64,000 bases of DNA, taken from the NCBI RefSeq assembly GCF_016772415.1, contig NZ_JAGSGD010000001.1:1-64000 (forward strand). The letters are read 5' to 3'. Below are positions 1-8,427 of the stretch, in pieces. The stretch is from Phenylobacterium glaciei (GTDB lineage: Bacteria > Pseudomonadota > Alphaproteobacteria > Caulobacterales > Caulobacteraceae). The position numbers were made by a program, and so were the translations under genes. Under the pieces are notes generated by a model. The model saw only the letters and a list, made by a program, of their open reading frames with translations. It had not been told where the DNA came from and did not search any database. The first letter of the stretch is position 1, and every line of letters begins with the position of its first letter.

Positions 1-35
1 CCCCCAGGGGGGAGAGGAGGGGAGGCGGCGACGCC

Positions 36-1202
36 TTACGCCACCTCAACCCCAACATACCGCGCCCGCGGCCGGATCAGCGCGCCGGTCTGGCCCTGCT
101 CGATGGCGTGGGCGATCCAGCCGGCGCAGCGGGCGGTGGCGAAGAGGGCGAAGGGGGCGTCGCGGGGGAGCTTCAGGGCGTCGGACATCGCGACCAGGGC
201 AAAGTCGATATTGGGCGGCAGGCCGGTGATGTCCTCCACCGCCGCCCGCAGGCTGGCCATCTCCGAGGTCAGCTTGAAACGGTCCAGCAGGGCCGCCGCC
301 CTGGGATCCTTGTCAGGATAGAGCTGGTGGCCGAAGCCGGGCAGCAGGCGATCCTCCGCCAGGCGTGACGCCACCACCGCCCGCGCCCCGCCCTGGGCGG
401 CCTCGGCCGCGAAGCCCCGGATCGCCGCCGGCGCCCCGCCGTGGCGTGGGCCTGACAGGGTGGCGAGACCCGCCAGGGAGGCCGCCGCCAGGGACGCCCC
501 GGTCGACGCGGCCACCCGGGCGGCGAAGGCCGAGGGGTTGAGCTCGTGGTCGGCCAGCAGCACCAGCACCCGGCGCACCAGGTCCGCCCCCGGACCGCCA
601 GGACCCAGACCCCAGGCGAAGGCCAGGCGGTTGTGGATCGCCCCGCCGCCCACCTCGCCGGCGATGGCGTCGGTAAGCACGTCCAGCAGGGTGGCGGCCT
701 CGACGGCCAGGGCCAGGGGGTGACGGCCAAGCGCCGGGGCGTCCACCCCCGCCCGCGCCGCCAGCGCCAGGAAGGCCCGGGCGGTCATGCCGGCGCCCTC
801 CGGCGGCTGCGGCCGGTCGGTGCGCTTCAGGGCCGCGCCGTGGCCGCCCCGCAACAGGCGCGCGACGGACTCCAGGGTCTCGGTCTCGGCCAGTTCGATG
901 GCGTCGCGACCCCGGTAGAACAGCCGGCCCTGGGAAATGGTGGTGATGGCCGAGACCAGCACCGGCTCGCCCCAGGCGATGGCGCCGGCCGCCACCTCCG
1001 AGGCCTTTCGGCTGCGGGTCTTGCGCTGAACCAGGGCGGCGATGTCCGCCGAGCGGTAGAGGCTGCGGCGCGGGTCGCCGGGATCGATGCGGGTCTGGAC
1101 CCGGCCGCGGCTGACATAGGCGTAGAGGGTCTGGGGCCTCACGCCGAGCCGCTCGCGGGCCTCGTCGGCGCCGATCCAGTCGTTGGCCTTGGTCTGGGGC
1201 AT
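36..1202 (-). CDS. Citrate synthase-family protein with N-terminal helix-turn-helix domain
   Basis: A 388-residue protein. Residues about 8-60 form a MerR/excisionase-like helix-turn-helix (ADEARERLGVRPQTLYAYVS), followed by a citrate synthase fold. The three catalytic positions of the family are present: H254 (GPRHGG), H292 (GFGHQLYP) and D333 (NIDF). The protein probably condenses oxaloacetate with an acyl-CoA, but it could be a regulator that has kept the enzyme fold. The ATG start at 1202 includes the whole HTH. It is divergent from a second citrate synthase-like gene, with 86 bases between them. The HTH fusion suggests autoregulation or control of its neighbour; that is inference. The family is secure, the substrate is not. 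Confidence 0.88.
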   Translation of the reverse strand: MPQTKANDWIGADEARERLGVRPQTLYAYVSRGRVQTRIDPGDPRRSLYRSADIAALVQRKTRSRKASEVAAGAIAWGEPVLVSAITTISQGRLFYRGRDAIELAETETLESVARLLRGGHGAALKRTDRPQPPEGAGMTARAFLALAARAGVDAPALGRHPLALAVEAATLLDVLTDAIAGEVGGGAIHNRLAFAWGLGPGGPGADLVRRVLVLLADHELNPSAFAARVAASTGASLAAASLAGLATLSGPRHGGAPAAIRGFAAEAAQGGARAVVASRLAEDRLLPGFGHQLYPDKDPRAAALLDRFKLTSEMASLRAAVEDITGLPPNIDFALVAMSDALKLPRDAPFALFATARCAGWIAHAIEQGQTGALIRPRARYVGVEVA

Positions 1203-1288
1203 CTTATGTTGATTATATTGATCAAGATTGACGCACCTAGCTTGGAGGCAAATATCGCCCTTAGCAAGTTTGGAAAAGGAGCCCTCCC
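1203..1288. promoter_or_regulatory. Divergent promoter region with three phased TTGAT repeats
   Basis: This 86-base gap separates the two divergent citrate synthase genes and is markedly richer in A/T than its surroundings. TTGAT occurs at 1209-1213 and 1218-1222, and TTGAC at 1228-1232, so the copies start 9-10 bases apart, about one helical turn. TTGATCAA at 1218-1225 is also palindromic. TTGACG at 1228-1233 could be a -35 element for the rightward gene. The HTH of the leftward gene is a candidate binder. GGAG sits 8 bases before the rightward ATG. No binding evidence exists in the sequence itself. Confidence 0.45.
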
Positions 1289-2359
1289 ATGTCGGATGGA
1301 CTTGAAGACGTCGTCGCCGCCCACACCGTGATGTCCGACGTAGACGGCGCGGCCGGACGGCTGATCATCCGCGGCCGGTCGCTCGACGACCTGGCGGGCC
1401 GCGCCACCTTCGAGGAGGTCACCCGCCTGCTCTGGGATGGGTTCTTCGACCACCTGCCCGCCGACCTGGCGGGGCCGCTCGCGGCCGCCCGGGCCGAGGT
1501 GTTCGCCGAGGTCTCGGCGATGGACACCGGGATCCTGGCGCTGAGCCCCATCGAGGCCATGCGGGCGCTCACCGCCCGGCTGTCGGACGGGGACGACCTG
1601 GCCACCGCCCTGCGCCTGCTGGCCGCACCCGCCGTCTTCACCGCCGCCGTGGTTCGCGGCCAGGCCGGCGAGGCGCCGATCGCGCCCGACACCTCGCTGG
1701 GCCACGCCGCCGACATTCTGCGCATGCTGGGCAAGGCGCCCAACCAGGCCGAATCCGAGGCCCTGGACACCTATCTGGTGACGGTGAGCGACCACGGGCT
1801 CAACGCCTCGACCTTCGCCGCCCGCGTCGTGGCCTCCACCCGGGCCGGCCTGGGGTCTGCGGTGCTGGCCGGGATCAGCGCGCTCAAGGGGCCGCTGCAC
1901 GGCGGCGCGCCGGGACCAATCATCGACATGCTGGACGGCATCGGCGGGGCGGAGAACGCCCGGCCCTGGATCGAGGCGGCGCTCGCCCGCGGCGACCGGC
2001 TGATGGGCTTTGGCCACCGGGTCTACCGGGTCCGCGATCCCCGCGCCGACGCCCTGAAAGGCGCCATCCGGCGGATGGGCACCCGGGCCGGTCGCCTGGA
2101 ATTCGCCGAGGCCGTCGAGCGGGCGGTGCTGGAGATCCTCAAGGCCCACAAGCCTGACCGGTCGCTGGACACCAATGTGGAGTTCTACACCGCGCTCCTG
2201 CTGGAGGCCCTGGCCTTTCCGCCCTCGGCCTTCACCTGCGTCTTCGCCATGGGACGGACGGCCGGCTGGATCGCCCACGCCCGCGAGCAGCTGGCCGGCG
2301 GCCGCCTGATCCGGCCGCAGTCGGTCTATGTGGGGCCCACACCGCGCGCCGCGGCGTGA
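1289..2359 (+). CDS. Citrate synthase / 2-methylcitrate synthase-like protein
   Basis: A 356-residue citrate synthase-family enzyme without a DNA-binding extension. The active-site histidines are H204 (GPLHGG) and H243 (GFGHRVYR). The usual catalytic aspartate is glutamate here, E298 in NVEFY; several bacterial citrate/methylcitrate synthase paralogues share this, so activity is not excluded. The predicted reaction is condensation of an acyl-CoA with oxaloacetate in the cytoplasm. The start is ATG with GGAG 8 bases upstream. It is transcribed away from the HTH-containing paralogue, and the two form a paralogous divergent pair. Whether the substrate is acetyl-CoA or propionyl-CoA cannot be told from the sequence. 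Confidence 0.87.
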   Translation: MSDGLEDVVAAHTVMSDVDGAAGRLIIRGRSLDDLAGRATFEEVTRLLWDGFFDHLPADLAGPLAAARAEVFAEVSAMDTGILALSPIEAMRALTARLSDGDDLATALRLLAAPAVFTAAVVRGQAGEAPIAPDTSLGHAADILRMLGKAPNQAESEALDTYLVTVSDHGLNASTFAARVVASTRAGLGSAVLAGISALKGPLHGGAPGPIIDMLDGIGGAENARPWIEAALARGDRLMGFGHRVYRVRDPRADALKGAIRRMGTRAGRLEFAEAVERAVLEILKAHKPDRSLDTNVEFYTALLLEALAFPPSAFTCVFAMGRTAGWIAHAREQLAGGRLIRPQSVYVGPTPRAAA

Positions 2360-2415
2360 TGACCTGAGAGTCGTTAGCGCTGGGGTCGCGTGCAGGGCCG
2401 CACTAGATAGGATCC

Positions 2416-3348
2416 ATGCAAGCCCCCGCCGGCCTCGACCCCAAGACCGCTGCCGCCCTGACCCGGCGCATCACCCTGCTGTCGGTGGCCACGGCCACGG
2501 TGCTGGTGGTGATCAAGGCCGGGGTCTGGCTGATCTCCGGCTCCGTAGCCCTGCTGGCCTCGGCGGCGGACTCAGGGCTGGACCTGATCGCCAGCCTGGT
2601 GACCTTCTACGCCGTCCGCTACGCCCAGGCGCCGCCGGACGCCGAGCACCGGTTCGGGCACGGCAAGGCCGAGGCCTTCGCCAGCCTGACCCAGGCCGGC
2701 CTGGTCTTCGCCTCGGCCGCCCTGATCGGCCAGGAAGCCATTGTCCACATCCTGCACCCGACCCCGGTCGCCAACGAAGGCTGGGCCGTCGCGGTGATGG
2801 CGGTCTCCACGGCGCTCACCGCCCTGCTGATCGTGGCCCAGGGGCGGGTGCTGAAACAGACCAACTCGGTGGCGGTGTCCGGCGACCGCGCCCACTACAT
2901 GACCGATGTGGCCTCCAACATCATCGCGCTCGCCGGTATCGGCGCGGCAGCCTGGCTGGGCTGGCTCAGCCTAGACGCCTTCGCAGGCCTCGCCGTCGCC
3001 GCCCTGCTGCTGTGGGCCGCCATCGGGGTGTTCCGCGAGGCCTCGGGCCAGCTGCTGGACCATGAGCTGCCCGACGCCGACCGCGTCCGCATTGTCGAGC
3101 TGGTGGCCCAGGACCCGCGCCTGACCGACGTGCACCAGCTGCGCACGCGGGCCTCGGGACCCTATGTCCACATGCAGATGCACGTGGACCTCGACCCGGA
3201 CCTGACCCTGGAGGCGGCGCATCGGGTCATCGTCGAGGCCGAGGGACGCATTCTGGCGCAGTTCCCCCACGCCGATATCCTGATCCATGCCGACCCCCGC
3301 GGCCGGGCGGAGCCGCACGGCGGGGCGTTCGCGGAGCAGGCGCAGTAA
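2416..3348 (+). CDS. Cation diffusion facilitator transporter (FieF/YiiP-like)
   Basis: A 310-residue inner-membrane metal/proton antiporter. Several transmembrane helices fill residues about 18-205 and a cytoplasmic ferredoxin-like domain follows. The tetrahedral transport site of the family is visible: D52 and D56 in TM2 (DSGLD), and H160 and D164 in TM5 (HYMTD). The Asp-Asp/His-Asp combination matches the YiiP/FieF group, which exports Zn, Fe or Cd. HRFGHGKAE after TM2 is a family hallmark. AGGA lies just before the ATG. It stands alone between the citrate synthase gene and a GST gene. The metal is not predictable with certainty. Confidence 0.92.
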   Translation: MQAPAGLDPKTAAALTRRITLLSVATATVLVVIKAGVWLISGSVALLASAADSGLDLIASLVTFYAVRYAQAPPDAEHRFGHGKAEAFASLTQAGLVFASAALIGQEAIVHILHPTPVANEGWAVAVMAVSTALTALLIVAQGRVLKQTNSVAVSGDRAHYMTDVASNIIALAGIGAAAWLGWLSLDAFAGLAVAALLLWAAIGVFREASGQLLDHELPDADRVRIVELVAQDPRLTDVHQLRTRASGPYVHMQMHVDLDPDLTLEAAHRVIVEAEGRILAQFPHADILIHADPRGRAEPHGGAFAEQAQ

Positions 3349-3388
3349 ACGCGCCCTTAACGCGACCCGTGGTAGACCAGCGCGTTCC

Positions 3389-4063
3389 ATGACCCCCGAC
3401 CGCATCCTGCACCATTTCCCCCTCGACCCCGCCTCGCGCCAGGTGCGCCTGGCGCTGGGGGAAAAGCGCCTGGCGTTCACCGAGCAGACGGTGCGCTACT
3501 GGGAGCGGCCCAAGGAGTTGGTGAGCCTCAACGCCTCGGGCCTGACGCCTGTCCTGACCGAGGGGCCGCTGGTGCTCTGCGAGAGCCGGGCGATCCTGGA
3601 TCACCTGGAAGAGACCTATCCCGAACCCGCCCTGCTGGGCCGCGAGCCGGCCGAACGGGCCGAGGCGCGGCGCCTGCTGCAATGGTTCGACCGCAAGTTC
3701 GACTACGAGGTCGGTGGCTTCATCCTGCACGAGAAGATGGAGAAGCGGCTGCTGGGCCTGGGCGCGCCCGACCTGGCCTCCCTGCGCCAGGGGCGCGAGG
3801 CGCTGCGCGGCCACATGCTCTATATCGACAGCTTGCTGGCCGACCGCGACTGGCTGGCCGGCACGCGGCTGTCCTTGGCCGATTTCGCGGCGGCGGCCCA
3901 CCTCTCGGTGATCGACTATTTCGGCGACGTGCCCTGGGCGGACTTCCAAGCCGTCAAGACCTGGTACATGAAGCTGAAATCGAGGCCGGCATTCCGGCCG
4001 CTGCTGGCCGACCGCTGGCCCGGCCTCGCGCCGGCGCCGCATTATGACGACCTCGACTTCTGA
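3389..4063 (+). CDS. Glutathione S-transferase family protein
   Basis: A 224-residue protein with an N-terminal thioredoxin fold ([20 protein letters not shown]) and the all-helical GST C-terminal domain. [12 protein letters not shown] corresponds to the glutathione gamma-Glu binding motif (E/S-S-R/x-I). The ATG at 3389 is chosen because it begins directly at the first beta strand; an open frame extends further upstream but is not conserved-looking. Its end overlaps the queG start by 20 bases, so the two are probably co-translated. One of three GST-family genes in the first 7.6 kb, which are not close copies of each other. Substrate unknown. Confidence 0.85.
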   Translation: MTPDRILHHFPLDPASRQVRLALGEKRLAFTEQTVRYWERPKELVSLNASGLTPVLTEGPLVLCESRAILDHLEETYPEPALLGREPAERAEARRLLQWFDRKFDYEVGGFILHEKMEKRLLGLGAPDLASLRQGREALRGHMLYIDSLLADRDWLAGTRLSLADFAAAAHLSVIDYFGDVPWADFQAVKTWYMKLKSRPAFRPLLADRWPGLAPAPHYDDLDF

Positions 4064-5153
4064 CCTGATCCGCGAGAAGGCCTGCGAACTGGGCTTCGAC
4101 GCCTGCCGCTTCGCGCGCGTCGAAGAGGCGTGGGCGGCGGGCGGCCGGTTGCTGGACTTTATCGACCACGGCCGCCACGGCGAGATGGATTGGATGGCCA
4201 CCACCGCCGAGCGCCGCGCTCACCCTAACGCCATGTGGGGCGGGGCCCGCTCGGCGATCATGTTGGGGGTCAATTATGGGCCGGACGCCAATCCTCTGGA
4301 GGCCCTGGCGCACAAGGATCGGGGCGTGATCTCGGCCTATGCCCAGGGCGACGACTATCACGAGCTGATCAAGGGGCGGCTCAAACAGCTGGCCTCCTGG
4401 CTGGCGGCCAAGTTCGGCGGCGAGCTGAAGGTGTTCGTCGACACCGCGCCCTTGATGGAAAAGCCGCTGGCGGCGCGGGCCGGCCTCGGCTGGCAGGGCA
4501 AGCACACCAACCTGGTGAGCCGGGAGTTCGGCTCCTGGCTGTTCCTGGGCTCGATCCTGACCGAGCTGGAGATCGCGCCCGACGCCCCGGAGTTGGAGCA
4601 CTGCGGCTCCTGCCAGGCCTGTCTGGACATCTGCCCGACGAAGGCCTTCCCGGCGCCGTTCCAGCTGGATGCCCGGCGCTGCATCTCCTACCTGACCATC
4701 GAGCTGAAGGGGCCGATCCCGCGGGAGTTCCGCGCGGCCCTGGGCAACCGCATCTATGGCTGCGACGACTGCCTGGCGGTCTGCCCCTGGAACAAGTTCG
4801 CGCAGACCGCGCGGGAACAGCGGCTGCATGCGCGCGACGCGTTGAAGGCGCCGGGCCTGCGGGAACTGGCGGGACTGGATGATCCGAGCTTCCGGGCGCT
4901 GTTCTCAAAGAGCCCGGTGAAGCGGATCGGCCGCGAGCGGTTCGTGAGGAACGTGCTCTACGCGGTGGGGAATTCAGGGGACGTGGGGTTGGCGGAGGTG
5001 GCGGAGGGGTTGCTGAGCGATCCGTCGGCCCTGGTGCGCGGCGCGGCGGTGTGGGCGCTGAGGCGGTTGTTGAGTGCGGTGGCGTTCGAGGCGCTGCGCC
5101 TCCGTCAGAGCGAAGCGGATGTCGAGGTGCTGATGGAGTGGGAGGCCGTCTAG
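4044..5153 (+). CDS. queG: Epoxyqueuosine reductase QueG
   Basis: A 369-residue cytosolic cobalamin- and 4Fe-4S-dependent enzyme that reduces epoxyqueuosine to queuosine in the anticodon of GUN tRNAs, the last step of queuosine synthesis. Two ferredoxin-type clusters are visible, [12 protein letters not shown] and [10 protein letters not shown], in the order usual for QueG, after the DUF1730 domain. A HEAT-like tail (about 300-369) helps bind tRNA. Length is normal for the family. The start overlaps the upstream GST gene. The stop TAG shares a palindromic CTAG with the converging GST gene. Confidence 0.95.
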   Translation: MTTSTSDLIREKACELGFDACRFARVEEAWAAGGRLLDFIDHGRHGEMDWMATTAERRAHPNAMWGGARSAIMLGVNYGPDANPLEALAHKDRGVISAYAQGDDYHELIKGRLKQLASWLAAKFGGELKVFVDTAPLMEKPLAARAGLGWQGKHTNLVSREFGSWLFLGSILTELEIAPDAPELEHCGSCQACLDICPTKAFPAPFQLDARRCISYLTIELKGPIPREFRAALGNRIYGCDDCLAVCPWNKFAQTAREQRLHARDALKAPGLRELAGLDDPSFRALFSKSPVKRIGRERFVRNVLYAVGNSGDVGLAEVAEGLLSDPSALVRGAAVWALRRLLSAVAFEALRLRQSEADVEVLMEWEAV

Positions 5154-5794
5154 GTTTGCCAGCTGGGAGCCGGGGCGTCGCTCTGCGCCGCCTTCCCCCT
5201 CACGAACCCCTCGCGCCCCTGCAGCCGCGTCCAGTAGTCCGCCACGGCCGGACTGAACCGCGCGTCCAGCCCGAGCGTCTCCGCCAGCAGCAGGGCATAG
5301 CCCACCGAGATATCCGCCCCCGTGAACCGCCCCGCGCAGTACCAGCCGCTGTTGGTGGCGAGCCTCGGTTCCAGCCCCTTCAGCCGGGCATTGAACCAGC
5401 GGCCGTAGTCGTCGGCGACCTGGGGGTTACGGCGGTCCTTGGGCTCCAGGCGCGTGTAGCGGAGCACCAGGGTCTGGGGGAAGGTGAGCGTCGCCTCGCC
5501 GAAGTGCAGGCCGTTCAGCCAGTCGCCATAGGCGGGATCGCCCGGCTCCACCGACAGGGCGGAGGGGCCGTCGCGGGTGGCCAGGTACTGGATGATGGCC
5601 GCGCTCTCGGTCATCCGGGTCGCGCCGTCCACCAGCAGGGGAATGGTGCCCAGCGGATTTTCCGCCAGATAGTCGGGCGCCAGCACCCGGGGCGGGAAGG
5701 GCAGGACTTTAAGCTCATAGGCAAGGCGCAGCTCCTCCAGGGCCCAAAGGGCCCGGAAGGAGCGCGCATCGGCGCAGTGATAGAGCGTGATCAC
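5150..5794 (-). CDS. Glutathione S-transferase family protein
   Basis: A 214-residue GST with a thioredoxin-like N-terminus ([20 protein letters not shown]) and helical C-terminal domain. The glutathione-binding [12 protein letters not shown] loop is present. I prefer the GTG at 5794 because the first beta strand starts there; an in-frame ATG at 5812 overlaps the stop of the upstream crotonase gene and would add six residues. It follows the enoyl-CoA hydratase gene directly in the same orientation, so it is likely the last gene of that operon. Its stop shares CTAG with queG on the other strand. Substrate unknown. Confidence 0.82.
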   Translation of the reverse strand: MITLYHCADARSFRALWALEELRLAYELKVLPFPPRVLAPDYLAENPLGTIPLLVDGATRMTESAAIIQYLATRDGPSALSVEPGDPAYGDWLNGLHFGEATLTFPQTLVLRYTRLEPKDRRNPQVADDYGRWFNARLKGLEPRLATNSGWYCAGRFTGADISVGYALLLAETLGLDARFSPAVADYWTRLQGREGFVRGKAAQSDAPAPSWQT

Positions 5795-5801
5795 GCGGGC
5801 T

Positions 5802-6620
5802 CTAGTCGGCATAGACGGCGGCGCGCTTCTGCATGTTCGACATTACCGCCTCGACCTGGTTGGGCGAGCCGATCAAGGCGCCCTGTTCCTGGCTCTCGGC
5901 CAGCAGGATGGCGTGCTGGTCGGCGTCGTGGGCCATGTCCAGCAAGCGCTTGGAGCCCTTGATGGCGTCCGGGTTCTTCGCGGCGATCTCGGCGGCCAGC
6001 GCCAGGGCCTCGGCGCGGGGGTCGGCGCAGACGCGGGTGGCGAAGCCCATCTGCAGGGCCTCCTCGCCGTTGAAGATGCGGCCGGTATAGGTCAGCTCCC
6101 GGACCACGTCGTCGCGCACCAGGCGCTTCATCAAGACCACGCCGCCCATGTCGGGGACCAGGCCCCACTTGATCTCCATCACCGCCATGCGGGTGTCGGC
6201 GGTGACGAAGCGCAGGTCGGCGCCCAGCGCCAGCTGGAAGCCGCCGCCGAAGGCCACGCCGTGGATGGCGGCGATCACCGGCACGGTCTGCTCGCGCCAG
6301 ACCATCACCGCGTGCTGGGCGCGGTTGGAGCCGCCCGGGGTCCGCTTCGGGGTCAGCAGGGCCTCGCCGGTGGAGGACTGGCCGCCCGAGCGCTCACCCG
6401 AGGCCATCTTGCCGAAATTGCCCATGTCGAGGCCGGCGCAGAAGGCCTTGCCCTCGCCGGACAGCACGATGGCGCGGACGCCCGGCCGCGTCTTCAGCTC
6501 CTCGCCCGTGTCGATCAGGGCCTGAAACATGTGGTCGTCGAGGGCGTTCATCTTGTCGACGCGGACCAGGCGCACGTCGGCGACGCCGTCCTTCAGATCA
6601 ACCTTGATACGCTCTTCCAT
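5802..6620 (-). CDS. Enoyl-CoA hydratase/isomerase (crotonase) family protein
   Basis: A 272-residue crotonase-fold enzyme of CoA thioester metabolism. The two oxyanion-hole segments are visible: AFCAGLDMGN and HGVAFGGGFQLALGADLRF. The classical hydratase glutamates are not obvious, so hydratase, isomerase or another crotonase activity is possible. ATG 6620 is chosen because AAGGAG lies 6 bases upstream; a TTG at 6635 in the same frame includes that ribosome binding site and is unlikely. It sits between two GST-family genes with an 11-base gap on one side and overlap or near contact on the other, implying one operon. Confidence 0.88.
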   Translation of the reverse strand: MEERIKVDLKDGVADVRLVRVDKMNALDDHMFQALIDTGEELKTRPGVRAIVLSGEGKAFCAGLDMGNFGKMASGERSGGQSSTGEALLTPKRTPGGSNRAQHAVMVWREQTVPVIAAIHGVAFGGGFQLALGADLRFVTADTRMAVMEIKWGLVPDMGGVVLMKRLVRDDVVRELTYTGRIFNGEEALQMGFATRVCADPRAEALALAAEIAAKNPDAIKGSKRLLDMAHDADQHAILLAESQEQGALIGSPNQVEAVMSNMQKRAAVYAD

Positions 6621-6631
6621 GACGGGCTCCT

Positions 6632-7549
6632 TCAAAGGGGTCGGGCGCGCACGGCCACGTAGCCTGCGCGGGGGAAATGGATGTGCAGGGCGCCGAGCTC
6701 GGCGGAGTCGCGGGCGATCACCAGCCGGTCGGGCGTGGCGGCCACCAGGGTGCCGGCGATGGGATCGCGGCCATAGTCGTCGGCCATCACCGTCACATGG
6801 GTTCCGGGATCGAGGCCCAGGGCGTCGGCGGGGTCATGGTCGGGCGCCGGGCTGGGCATGGTGTCCCGGGCGATCTCCAGGGCTACGCGGCCGGCCATCT
6901 CCTCGCGGGCGCCTTCCCCCAGCGCCATCATCTTCTCGGCCCAGTCGGGGATGCGGGTGAGGCCGGCCATCAGGGTCTTGGCGGTCCCCGGCAGGGCGCT
7001 CGAGAGCCAGACGATATTCATATAGGCCGCGACATCCGAAAGGCCCGGCCGCTCGCCCGACAGGAAGGGATGGATCGCCAGCCCCTTGTCGATCCAGGCG
7101 GCGTGGGCCCGCCACTGCGGCCGCATGACGCCGGCCGCGCCCTTCATGGCGGCGACGTCGAAGGGCCGGCCTGAGAGTTTCTCGCGATCGTCGAGGAAGG
7201 CCTTGGGTACGGCGTCGCCGATCTCGCCGAAGATCACCGGCACGGTGGTCTGGAAGAAAAGCCGGTCGGCCCAGAAGTTCACCGCCCAGTCGGGGCCGGT
7301 GACGGCCGGCGGATTGGGCGCGCGGCGCTCGATCTCGGCCAGGATCACCTGGGTGTCGCAATAGGCGTCGGCGCCGATCTGCATCACCGGCGCGCGGCGA
7401 TAGCCGCCGGTGAGCGGCGTCAGGTCCGGCTTGGGCATCATGTTCGGCGTGATCACCGAGGACCAGGCCAGCCCCTTCAGCCCCAGGAAACAGCGCACCT
7501 TCTGGGAGAAGGGCGAGGCCTCGTAGTGGTGCAGGATGATCCCGGTCAT
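6632..7549 (-). CDS. Glutathione S-transferase-like protein with extended C-terminus
   Basis: A 305-residue protein. Residues 1-80 are a thioredoxin-like GST domain (ILHHYEASPFSQKVRCFLGL), followed by a helical GST domain to about residue 215 and an extra C-terminal beta-rich region of roughly 80 residues, longer than a normal GST of about 210. AGGGAG lies 5 bases before the ATG. First gene of the cluster running GST, crotonase, GST. The Ser/Cys region (SPFSQ) lacks the CxxC of glutaredoxins. Function beyond the fold is not assignable. Confidence 0.8.
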   Translation of the reverse strand: MTGIILHHYEASPFSQKVRCFLGLKGLAWSSVITPNMMPKPDLTPLTGGYRRAPVMQIGADAYCDTQVILAEIERRAPNPPAVTGPDWAVNFWADRLFFQTTVPVIFGEIGDAVPKAFLDDREKLSGRPFDVAAMKGAAGVMRPQWRAHAAWIDKGLAIHPFLSGERPGLSDVAAYMNIVWLSSALPGTAKTLMAGLTRIPDWAEKMMALGEGAREEMAGRVALEIARDTMPSPAPDHDPADALGLDPGTHVTVMADDYGRDPIAGTLVAATPDRLVIARDSAELGALHIHFPRAGYVAVRARPL

Positions 7550-7641
7550 GACGTCTCCCTGGCGGGCTCTGAAGGCCCGACGCGGGATTACGCTGTCACG
7601 GAATTCGGCGCCGGGAAACTCTGACGCCGCGTCAGGAGCCC

Positions 7642-8427
7642 CTACTCCGCCGTCCAGCCACCATCGACCGAGAGGTTGGCGCCGGTCATCTGCTTGGCGG
7701 CCGGCGAGCAGAGGAAGACGGCGATGGCGGCGACCTCCTCAGGCGTGACGAATTCCTTGGTGGGCTGGGCCTCCAGCAGGACGTCGTTGATCACCTGATC
7801 CCGCGTCAGGCCGCGCGAGGCCATGGTGGCGGGAATCTGGTTCTCCACCAGCGGGGTCCAGACGTAGCCGGGGCTGATGCAGTTGACGGTCACGCCATGG
7901 GTGGCGAGCTCGAGGGCCGCGGTCTTGGTGAGGCCCGCGATGCCGTGCTTGGCGGCCACATAGGCCGACTTGAAGGGCGAGGCCACCAGGGAGTGGGCCG
8001 AGGCCGTGGAGATGATCCGCCCCCAGCCGCGGGCCTTCATGCCCGGCACGGCGGCGCGGATGGCGTGGAAAGCGGCCGACAGGTTGATGGCGATGATCTG
8101 GTCCCACTTGTCGATGGGGAAGTCCTCGATCGGCGAGACGAACTGGATGCCGGCGTTGTTGACCAGCACGTCGACGGCGCCAAAGGCCTTCTCGGCGTCG
8201 GCGATCATGGTGGCGATCTCGGCGGGCTTGGTCATGTCGGCGGCGGAATAGATCGCCTTGACCCCGAACTCGGTCTCGATGCCCGCCCGCTCCTTCTCGA
8301 TGTCCTCGGGTTTGCCGAAGCCGTTGATCAGAACGTTCGCCCCCTCGGCGGCGAGCGCCCGGGCGATGGCCAGGCCGATGCCGCTGGTGGAGCCGGTGAC
8401 CACGGCGGATTTCGATTGCAGGATCAT
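7642..8427 (-). CDS. bdhA: 3-hydroxybutyrate dehydrogenase
   Basis: A 261-residue classical short-chain dehydrogenase that interconverts D-3-hydroxybutyrate and acetoacetate with NAD. The dinucleotide motif GSTSGIG, the NNAG motif and the Ser-Tyr-Lys catalytic set (STASAH, then YVAAK) are all present, and the C-terminus (LSVDGGWTAE) and the Q in NNAGIQ agree with the hydroxybutyrate dehydrogenase subgroup. Its ATG overlaps the stop of the upstream patatin gene by 4 bases (ATGA). This pairing points to polyhydroxybutyrate or ketone-body use, which is inference. Confidence 0.92.
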   Translation of the reverse strand: MILQSKSAVVTGSTSGIGLAIARALAAEGANVLINGFGKPEDIEKERAGIETEFGVKAIYSAADMTKPAEIATMIADAEKAFGAVDVLVNNAGIQFVSPIEDFPIDKWDQIIAINLSAAFHAIRAAVPGMKARGWGRIISTASAHSLVASPFKSAYVAAKHGIAGLTKTAALELATHGVTVNCISPGYVWTPLVENQIPATMASRGLTRDQVINDVLLEAQPTKEFVTPEEVAAIAVFLCSPAAKQMTGANLSVDGGWTAE

